Shown: positions 55,143-64,000 of the stretch, in pieces | Layout: each line of letters opens with the position of its first letter | How positions within the stretch are numbered: the stretch's first letter is position 1 | Assembly: GCF_045679555.1 (NCBI RefSeq) | Contig: NC_092093.1 | Location: 63,322,390 to 63,386,389, forward strand | DNA: 64,000 nt | DNA from: Salvelinus alpinus | Taxonomy: Eukaryota > Chordata > Actinopteri > Salmoniformes > Salmonidae | Direction of reading: 5' to 3' | The notes under the pieces: model-generated | The model's database searches: none | Seen by the model: the letters and a program-made list of their open reading frames with translations, nothing else | Told to the model about the DNA's origin: nothing | Program-made: the position numbers and the translations under genes

Positions 55143-55530
55143 CTATGTAGGTGTTCCTTTTGTCCAGGCGGGAAAGGGCAGTGTCTTTAGTCATTTAGGC
55201 AGGTTACCTTAATGTTCTTGGGCACAGTGACTATGGTGGTCTGTTTGAAATATGTTGGTATTACAGACTCAGTCAGGGACAGGTTGAAAATGTCAGTGAA
55301 GTCACTTGCCAGTTGGTCAGAGCATGCTTGGAGTACACGTCCTGGTAATCCATCTGGCCCTGCGGCCTTGTGAATGTTGAACTGTTTAAAGTTCTTACTC
55401 ACATCGGCTATCACATGGTGATCACACAGTCGTTCGGAACAGCTGATGCTCTCATGCATGCTTCAGTGTTACTTGCCTCAAAGCGAGCATAGAAGTAGCT
55501 CGTGGCTGTGGTTCCCTTTGTAGTTTGTAT
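55143..55530 (-). mobile_element. Non-LTR retrotransposon remnant, antisense
   Basis: Minus frame 55187-55459 encodes [20 protein letters not shown], then [20 protein letters not shown], the start of the reverse transcriptase of the same LINE family as 51380-52915. Only this block remains. Confidence 0.82.
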
Positions 55531-57402
55531 TTGTTTGCAATAAGTGATATCCGTATCGCCGTAGACTACGCTGCTGTCATCCTTACCTCCAAGCGTTTAG
55601 TCAAGTTAGATAATCTTCGGATGCTGACAGCAGTCGCGCCGTTGGAAGACATACCTTGGACTGTATCCTACAAAAGCCTATTACTGCTCTTTTCCCACGA
55701 TCGATCAAACACATTTGTTGTGTCATCATAGTGGTCTCTGACTTGTGGTCAGACTCGCTCAGGTGGCACAAACTTAAACTTGCGCCTTTTTTCAATGCTG
55801 ATTTGAATATCATTGAGAAAACAGAGAAGTGTCAAATATCCTTTCTGAATTTAAAAGTAATCCTTGAAGTATTCATCAAATTTTTCAAAAGTATCTGTAA
55901 TCTGATTATAACATTTTTGCTGGTAACGTAACGGATTACAATTACAGTTTTTTTGTAATCCCTTACATGTAACAGATTACATGTAATCCGTTACTCCCCA
56001 ACCATGCTTATAACCTATCTTAAAATAAATATTGACCACAACATTTTAAAACTAATCAAATTTAATTTAACAAACGAAAATGTCTCAAACGAGAGGAAAC
56101 ACACCCCATTTATAATATTTACAGAACTAGTTTAGATTAATAAATAGGCCTACAATAACAACAATGATATACAATAATAATAATAATGCTAAAACAAATC
56201 ATTATAAATATGACAAAATAAATACATTTAAGTTAAAAAATGTCGTCTTTCCTTAATAGTGAGTTGCACAGAAGCCTGCATTTGGCCACACCAACATTCT
56301 TCTCATCTTTGTCCATTACAATATTAAAACTTGTCCATATGGATGAAATTCCCCTTGTAGCAGGGCTCCAGACTAACATTTTCCGATGGTGTCACTTGTG
56401 CCACTTAGTTTTTCAGTTGGTGGCACCAGCCCATGATTTAGTCACACCAAATGTTTTTGCATCATGCAATAGATAAGTAGGCCTATCATCGTACAGTGCT
56501 TTATTAAAAAGTGTAATAGACTACTAAGACACTATTGAAAAACAAGTTGTTTAATCTTTTCATGTTGTGATTTTTAAAGTTTCTTAATGTGCAATCTAAT
56601 CCAGTGATTTTCATGTATTGTGGGTAGACAATTATGCTATTGTTGTTATATTTTACTGTTAAAAGATGTCTCCTGAATTTTCTTATTTTCTTTTGTTCAA
56701 GAAAGATGAATTTGCCTGCATCTTTAGGTGTTCTAATATCATAGGCTCATTTATTTGGGGCTAATTCACCACCTGAGTAAGTGGAAACTAAAAACACATC
56801 ACTAACTCTGAAGATAATACCCACTCATAGTAGCCATGTATTAATCTAACAGTACATTTAATGTCCCCAAATAAATGTTGCAATTGAAGATTACCACCCA
56901 ATGAGGCTTTTCGCTCGCTCTATATCTCAAAGCCATATCCAAAGTCTTGTTTGTAAAATAGTTGCTATTGAGCTCAAAAAGAGGTTTGAACAATAAAAGT
57001 GTACATACAGAAAGCTGAGAACATCCTCTCTCCATCTGTGACAACAGGATAGCTGTATTTTCAGAGCAATTGAATTTAAAAATGTTATACAATCAGAACA
57101 CATTTCTTTCTCCCGGAGCATTTTTCCCCCGTGAAGGAAGAGAGAGAGAATGTTCTGCTCTACACAGTAGCAGGTCAGAGCAAAACAGGCACAGGGGGCA
57201 GGGAGGCAAACACTTTCATTACAGTAATGTACTTTAATGTTTGACCGAATCATGATTTAAGGTAACCCTGCTACCTAGACTAGCCTACAACACCACAAAG
57301 CAATGAGTATTGCATTATTGTTTTCACTAGAGTACAATTGATTACAATTCTAGGCTGTAAACTACGGTGAAAATGTCATTTGAATAATGGCACAATCATG
57401 TT
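55531..57402. other. Intergenic DNA with a small hAT-like terminus
   Basis: 55925-56003 contains repeated, inverted GTAACGGATTACA and ATTACATGTAATCC motifs typical of one end of a fish hAT-like element. The rest is AT-rich with no gene recognised. Confidence 0.45.
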
Positions 57403-57750
57403 TCTTTCCTGTCCCAGTCTGACACCTTTCCTGTCCCAGTCTGACACCCCTTCCTGTCCCAGTCTGACACCTTTCCTGTCCCAGTCTGACACCTTTCCTG
57501 TCCCAGTCTGACACCTTTCCTGTCCCAGTCAGACACCTTTCCTGTCCCAGTCTGACACCTTTCCTGTCCCAGTCTGACACCTTTCCTATCCCAGTCTGAC
57601 ACCTTTCCTATCCCAGTCTGACACCTTTCCTATCCCAGTCTGACACCTTTCCTATCCCAGTCGGACACCTTTCCTGTCCCAGTCTGACACCTTTCATATC
57701 CCAGTCTGACACCTTTCGTATCCCAGTCTGACACCTTTCCTGTCCCAGTG
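57403..57750. repeat. 22-bp minisatellite, about 16 copies
   Basis: Unit CCTGTCCCAGTCTGACACCT plus TT. Variants are CCTATCCC (a block of neighbouring units), AGTCAGAC, AGTCGGAC, and CATATCCC/CGTATCCC. One unit has an extra CC. Confidence 0.93.
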
Positions 57751-57887
57751 GCTATTCTTCAACCTCGAACCTAATGCTTCAATATATCCTAAATATTTGT
57801 CATTTAACTTTTAAAATGTATTACATTTTATATGTGGCATAAACACAACCAGTCACAATGTTTTAATCTGATTAGGCTACTTCAAAA

Positions 57888-58100
57888 GTCTCCTGTAGGC
57901 TACCTGCACACATCGGTCCAAAAAGTCTCCTGTAGGCTACCTGCACACATCGGTCCAAAATGTCTCCTGTAAGCTACCTGCAAACATCGGTCCAAAATGT
58001 CTCCTGTAGGCTACCTGCACACATCGGTCCAAAATGTCTCCTGTAGGCTACCTGCACACATCGGTACAAAAAGTCTCCTGTAGGCTACCTGCACATGTTC
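57888..58100. repeat. 37-bp minisatellite, about 5.7 copies
   Basis: Unit starts at 57888, 57925 and 57962 show 37-bp spacing. The unit contains GTCTCCTGTAGGCTACCTGC and ACACATCGGTCC. It lies 140 bp after the 22-bp array. Confidence 0.92.
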
Positions 58101-60149
58101 ATCTACGACACTCTTATATATTTTCCAGGTCCAAACTGCCCACCGGCCATGCGATGAATGGAAAGAGACATCTATTACAAAACACTAAAAAGTTTAATGA
58201 CATTAGGAGTTTGTCAAGCCAAGCCTTCGTATATGAGTAGGGAGGGATGTATTTTCTGTTTGTCAAGATCGACATGCTCTATTTGATTGTGGTGTGGAAA
58301 ATGCAAACCATGATTAAATGCTCAAAGTTGGTAATATGTATGCAGCGCTGCTTATTGGTTGTGTGGTGCATTGACACAGAAACCTGTTGGTGAAATTCAT
58401 TGCATGTATTTTATATCATTACAAATATGGCATCAGAATGTTCATCTGATTTCCCCCTAGCTGATTATTGTCTGCAACCCGCTCTGATTGTGAAGTAATG
58501 AAACAGACAGGGAGAAGAGAGCTCCTCAACCTTCTGGGCTGTAGCCCAGCATGGCATCGACTGTCCCACAAAACCATGCTGAAGTGGTCAAGTGACATCC
58601 ACATAAACACAGAGTTTACAGTCATTACTTCTGGTGGTAATCATTTTTTTGGTAAATTCTATGACTGGGGAGGATGTGCACATTTTTATTTACAGTACAA
58701 GGGGAGGGTCATGTGATAATATTTGTAACAATTTTTTTTTATGACACAGCAAGTTGGACCTGGCTCCTAACCCCCGCCCCAGTAAATTTCGATCTGTCTT
58801 GTTACACTGGCTGGCCAATAATTACAGGTTATTGTGGTTCCACAGTGCCCTATGTAACACCCACGGATATGGCAGCCAAGTTTCCATTTTTGTAATACCT
58901 TACACACAGTGGCATCAAACATTCTTTTGTCCGGCCAGGCACGCGGGGGAGCAAGTTTGCCCCCAATTTCTGTCGCACGGATGGTTGTGTGGATTGTACT
59001 CTTTCATAGTGGTCCCATTGTGCCGCACTGCATGCTGGGGCTCCGTGTGACACCTGCTCGCACAGGTATATGGGGGAGTGAGTGAGTGAATGCTCCCGCC
59101 GCATCCGACCCGCTCCGGTCCGGTTTCTGCTCTTTTTCAAAGGAACTTTAGGGTGGCAAAAAGGATCTCCTCCCTCTGTAATTTCTATGCCTGGGGTATC
59201 ATTGCATATCGCCGCCACGGAGCCAAACGGGACAGTGCCATGAGGACTTTCTCTAAAAGCAGAACTTGTGAGGTTTACAGTGTCTCGGGATATGGACATT
59301 GTTCTGCTGTCGGTTCACCTGCACAGGTAAGAGAGATGGCTTCAGCACTCACCGCACTTTTCACCCTGTCCGCAAAGACAGGGGGAGACAAAACGATGCT
59401 GTTCAGGCTGCACAATCAAAGCAACAGTCTTCTCAGGTATAGGTTTTTATCAATTTACTTTTCATCATATTAGGCCTACTTTTAGCTGTTATAAATTGTT
59501 TCAATTGGATGTGCTGTTATAATTGGATGTGCTGGCTCACCGGTAATGGATTTGAGTCGGTCGCCAACTTTCCCCACTTAGTTCTGGTTCATCTTAATTG
59601 TAAAATCAGTCTCTAGGGATATCTGGTTCTCACTCTCATGAATGTCCGTCAGAGGACGCCGCTTGATTCAGTGCTGACACTGCAGCACAAGGCCGTGGGA
59701 AAGCAGACCCCTGGAGCCACGCTTTGTGTGCTCCCTTGGGGAATCCTGCCAAGACGCCAAATGTTTTACTTAAATTCCTTCAGAAACAAAGGACGGTTCG
59801 CTGCTGTTGTCGCTCTCGGTAACTTGATTTAGTTGTGTGTTTAGTGTTTACCCTACTGTGCTAAGTAAACAGTAGGTTACATGATGGAATGGAAAGGTGG
59901 GTACTGGGTAGGCCTACATGTAAGATAAATTACGTTTTTAATTATTATTTTTATTGACTATGTGGCCTGTTAAACCTTTGTAATGCTGACCCATCACTTG
60001 AATATGCTGTAACCTAATGTAGCAGGCATAAAATAAATGGCTGAAACTAGATCCCCCTACATACTGATCTTGATGAGAATAAATAAAAAACGGCGGACCC
60101 AACTGTCTCCCACCAACCAAGCAAGGAGTTTTTCTATGGAGGTCTATAG
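58101..60149. other. Intergenic DNA, possible leader exon region of the third gene
   Basis: A GC-richer stretch at 59085-59326 ends in a strong donor-like CACCTGCACAG|GTAAGA. It could be an untranslated first exon of the gene at 61715, but its open frame does not join the next exon in phase, so no coding call is made. The rest is unassigned. Confidence 0.3.
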
Positions 60150-60860
60150 GGTACCACAGTATGAGTTATAATACCCATAAAACCTAGTGGTTAAACAAGG
60201 AAATGGTTCCAATAATTTTTCCACCAAAAAAATTTCCCATTGGGGAAATAAACTTCAAATAATGGCTGTGTTTCGTGGCTGTGTTTCGTCCCTGGCGTGA
60301 CATTTTGATAACTCTCTCTAGGGCAAGGTATTTACCCCTCAAAAATGAAATGCTAACTAGCTGCTAATGTTGCTATCATAAAGAACTACAAATGCCATGA
60401 TGATCTGGACGAGACTGCCGAATCGAGGCAAAGGGAAGAATCTCTGGATTAACTATCTAATGTTAGCTAAATTTAGTCATTAATAAATTAGCTATATTTC
60501 TTTAAATTGACAATTCTGTAAATTGTCTTGTGCAAGTTTTAAATTGACACAATAGCTGTAAGAAAAGGTCTCAGCTAGAGATGGAGCTAGCAGGGATTTG
60601 TAGTCTTGCATGATGTCTACTTTGATGTTAATTAGCATTTTCGAATCTAAAAGTAGATAGAGATGAATATATTGATAAAAGTCACCATGTCCGAGAGAGA
60701 TTTACACAGTTATCAAAACGTCACGCCAGGGTAAGCCTACACGAAACACAGCCATTATTTTAAGTGTTTCAAAAAATGAATGGTGGAAAAACAATTGAAA
60801 CCCTTTCCCTTTTTGACCGCTTGGTTTTATTTTGTATTATGACACATCCAATGTGGGGCT
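60150..60860. mobile_element. Non-autonomous DNA transposon with about 150-bp inverted ends
   Basis: 60150-60310 and 60690-60860 are imperfect inverted complements (ATAATGGCTGTGTTTCGTG against CACGAAACACAGCCATTAT; CTGGCGTGACATTTTGATAA against TTATCAAAACGTCACGCCAG). About 380 bp of non-coding core lies between. There is no transposase frame. The family is unnamed here. Confidence 0.82.
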
Positions 60861-61420
60861 CTATGAGAGAGTGTCGAATTTGGGCAACAAAAACATTTAT
60901 GGCTTTTTTGCTACAGAGGTTTATTTGATTTAATATAAGTTTCGTAATGCTTAGGTTGTTACGAGTGTACTGATATGACATACCCACAACTTTGAGTAAA
61001 AATACTTCATATCGAAGCTGTCTCCAGATGGCTATGCATGTTCATTGCATGAGGCTAGTAGCATAGCATCTCTCTCCATTGAATACAGGCAGTTGATGTC
61101 AACAACCCTCATCGAATATTGCAAAAAGTAATGAGATGTATTCACCAATCCAAAGAAAAGATAGGCGGGAGTTAGACAGCCCGCCGTGCCGCTTTGTGGA
61201 CAACGACTACCATTGTTAGAGCGGATAGAAAAGTATATTGTCAGTATATCCATGATCTTTGGTGTCACCTTGTTATTAATGTCCAAAAGAGGAAGTCGTG
61301 TTATGGGTTCTATTTCCATTTCCCCTGAGAACCGGCACATCCGGCGGTTGGGGCCTGGCAGAAACGAAATATGCTGAGACAGATAAGGAGTGCGAGAGAG
61401 ACCATACAGACATATTTTCT

Positions 61421-61600
61421 TCTAGGCAAGTCAGTTAAGAACAAATTCTTATTTATAATGACGGCCTAGGAACAGTGGGTTAACTGCCTTGTTCAGGGGC
61501 AGAACGACAGATTTTTACCTTGTCAGCTCAGGGATTCAATCAAGCAACCTTTTGGTTACTGGCCTAACGCTCTAACCACTAGGCTACCTGCTACCTGACA
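61421..61600 (-). mobile_element. tRNA-derived SINE, full length, inverted
   Basis: On the minus strand it reads GTAGCCTAGTGGTTAGAGCG (A-box region), a B box near GATTGAATCCC, a body ending AGTTAACCCACTGTTCC, and the tail AAGAACAAATTC with ACTGACTTGCC. It lies about 100 bp upstream of the third gene's first coding exon. Confidence 0.88.
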
Positions 61601-61714
61601 TAGCCTACTCACACACAAAGAGAGACGGGGGGTGTTGTGATGTGAATAAGTGAAGCAGGTTTGTATCTGATATAGGGGGTCATTACAGAGCCCACCCAGT
61701 CACTTAGCCCCCCC

Positions 61715-62396
<682 letters not shown>

Positions 62397-62417
62397 GTAA
62401 GTGTTATGGTCTATCTG

Positions 62418-63035
62418 TCCTGTCCTGTCTTTTCCTGCCCTGTCCTGCCCTGTCCTGTCTTTTCCTGCCCTGTCCTGTCCTGCCCTGTCCTGCCCTGCCC
62501 TGTCCTGTCCTGCCCTGTCCTGCCCTGTCTTTTCCTGCCCTGTCCTGCCCTGTCTTTTCCTGCCCTGCCCTGCCCTGTCCATACTTTTCCTGCCCTGTCC
62601 TGTCCTGTCCTGTCCTGTCTTTTCCTGCCCTGTCCTGCCCTGTCCATACTTTTCCTGCCCTGTCCTGTCCTGTCCTGTCCTGCCCTGTCCTGTCTTTTCC
62701 TGCCCTGTCCTGCCCTGTCCATACTTTTCCTGCCCTGTCTTTTCCTGTCCTGTCCTGTCCTGTTTTTTCCTGTCCTGCCCTGTCCTGTCCTGTCCTGTCC
62801 TGCCCTGTCTTTTCCTGTCCTGTCCTGCCCTGTCCTGCCCTGTCCTGTCCTGTCCTGTCCTGCCCTGTCTTTTCCTGTCCTGTCCTGTCCTGTACTGCCC
62901 TGTCCTGTCCTTTCCTGTCCTGTCCTGTCCTGTCCTGCCCTGTCCTGTCTTTTCCTGTCCTGTCCTGTCCTGCCCTGCCCTGTCTTTTCCTGTCCTGTCA
63001 TGTCCTGTCCTGTCCTGTCCTGTCCTGTCCTGTGA
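62418..63035. repeat. CCTGT/CCTGCC pentanucleotide array, about 620 bp
   Basis: A pyrimidine-rich array of CCTGT, CCTGC and CTTTT units, with higher-order blocks marked by CCATACTTTTCCTGCCCTGT at about 62578, 62643 and 62718. It begins 21 bp after the donor at 62397. Frames of up to 249 codons on both strands are artefacts. Confidence 0.97.
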
Positions 63036-63082
63036 TGCTCTGAGATAATACTTCTCTCTTTTTCTCCTCTCTCTCATAAATA

Positions 63083-63583
63083 CACTGATGGTACAAAACA
63101 TTAGGAACACCTTTCTAATATTGAGTTGCACACCGTTTTGCCCTCAGAACAGCTTCAATACATTGGGGCATGGACTACAAGGTATCGAAAGCGTTCCACA
63201 GTGCTGCTAGCCCATGTTGACTCCAATGCTTCCCACAGTTGTGTCAAGTTGGACGGATATCCTTTGGGTGGTGGACCATTCTTGATACACACAGGAAACT
63301 GTTGAGCATTGCAGTTCTTGACACACTCAAACCGGTGTGCCAGGCACCTATTACCACACCCTGTTCAAATGCACTTAAATCTTTGGTCTTTCCCATTCAC
63401 CCTCTGAATGGCACACATACACAATCCATATCTCAATTGTCTCAAGGCTTAAAAATCCTTCTTTAACCTGTCTCCTCCCCTTCATATACACTGATTGAAG
63501 TGGATTTAACAAGTGACATAAATAAGGGACCATAGCGTTCACCTGGAAAGTGTAGGTGTTCCTAATGTTTTGTACACTCAGTG
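63083..63583. mobile_element. Short DNA transposon with about 30-bp inverted ends
   Basis: Ends ACACTGATGGTACAAAACAT plus TAGGAACACC on the left and the complement GGTGTTCCTAATGTTTTGTA plus CACTCAGTGT on the right. The core is about 430 bp with no intact transposase. It is probably Tc1/mariner-derived, from its TA-rich flanks. Confidence 0.8.
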
Positions 63584-64000
63584 TTTATAATCTCCTGTCT
63601 AACTTCAGAATGTCACTCTAGATTAGAACATATCAAGTCTAGAACCCTAGTGTTTCTAGAACCTCCCTCCCTGTCATTTTAGAGCATACTCCTGAATGAT
63701 ATGCATCTATTTGGCACTTTAAAGAATGCTGTTGTACTAATTCTACTCCTGAAGGCTGCTGGTCTCTCTCTCCCCTCTCCCTTCTTCCCTTCTCTCCCAT
63801 CTCTCTCTCCCCTCTCCCTTCTTCCCTTCTCTCCCATCTCTCTCTCCCCTTGTACATGTGTGAAATAGGACAAATATAAGCACACAGCTTCTCTCCCCCA
63901 AATCCTTTTCTCCCTTTCTCCCCCTCCTTCTCTGTGTCTCAGTGTTAAATGTAAAGCGGGTGTGTAACAGGAGCCCAGGTCTGTGTGTGTGTGTGAGTCC
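63584..64000. other. Intron of the third gene, pyrimidine-rich
   Basis: 63765-63850 is a CT-rich duplication (CTCCCATCTCTCTCTCCCCT twice). No further exon could be supported before the window ends. Confidence 0.5.

Noticed and set aside
59090..59473. 127-codon frame as a coding gene
   Set aside because: No recognisable domain, and its donor at 59327 does not join the next exon in phase. At most it is an untranslated leader.

Overview
This is vertebrate nuclear DNA, almost certainly from a salmonid fish (salmon, trout or char). The genes have short exons with GT-AG introns. The introns are packed with Tc1/mariner copies of the salmonid type (including the family from which Sleeping Beauty was rebuilt), tRNA-derived SINEs, L2/Rex-like LINEs, solo LTRs and many minisatellites. 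No bacterial-style gene, operon or CRISPR is present, and most long open frames are repeats read as protein.

Three protein genes lie head to tail on the + strand. (1) 5639-30896 is the 3' part of spata13 (Asef2), a Rho-family guanine nucleotide exchange factor. I could place twelve exons with consistent phase, giving 1309 residues with SH3, DH and PH domains and the conserved C-terminal tail. Its 5' end lies upstream of the window or was not recognised. (2) 31999-50077 is a complete tmprss7 (matriptase-3), a type II transmembrane serine protease. Eighteen exons join in frame to 842 residues: cytoplasmic tail, transmembrane helix, SEA, two CUB, three LDLa and a trypsin domain with an intact triad. 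Its first coding exon (22 residues) lies only about 550 bp after the spata13 poly(A) signal and is separated from exon 2 by a 10.4 kb intron. (3) 61715-62396 holds the first two recognisable coding exons of another single-pass membrane protein with a SEA-like start. Its position next to tmprss7 suggests C3orf52/TTMP; the rest lies beyond the window.

Layout: 1-5638 is repeat-rich (Sleeping Beauty-type 3' end, probable DNA transposon with a LINE tail, minisatellites, polypurine tract, SINE). 7280-19534 is a large spata13 intron with a 32.7-copy 43-bp minisatellite, a 4 kb antisense LINE, nested Tc1 elements and a palindromic Tc1 derivative. 19979-30705 holds the remaining spata13 exons with nested Tc1 elements, a 40-bp minisatellite and a second palindromic Tc1 derivative. 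32065-42461 is tmprss7 intron 1, with a 19-copy CCAAT-box minisatellite, two solo LTRs with perfect 5-bp target duplications, an antisense LINE and a fold-back element split by a Tc1 copy. 43437-49909 holds the other tmprss7 introns, with GT-rich arrays, a Tc1 carrying a SINE, and a LINE tail. 50078-61688 is intergenic (LINEs, a three-level transposon nest, minisatellites, a long-TIR element). 61884-64000 holds introns of the third gene with a 170-bp GT tract and a 620-bp CCTGT-type array.

Spata13 acts in the cytoplasm on Rac1/Cdc42 and actin, and tmprss7 acts at the cell surface. Nothing in the sequence links their functions; they are simply close neighbours. The most unusual features are the two large inverted-dimer Tc1 derivatives inside spata13 introns, the phase-perfect minisatellites, and the stacked, datable transposon insertions.
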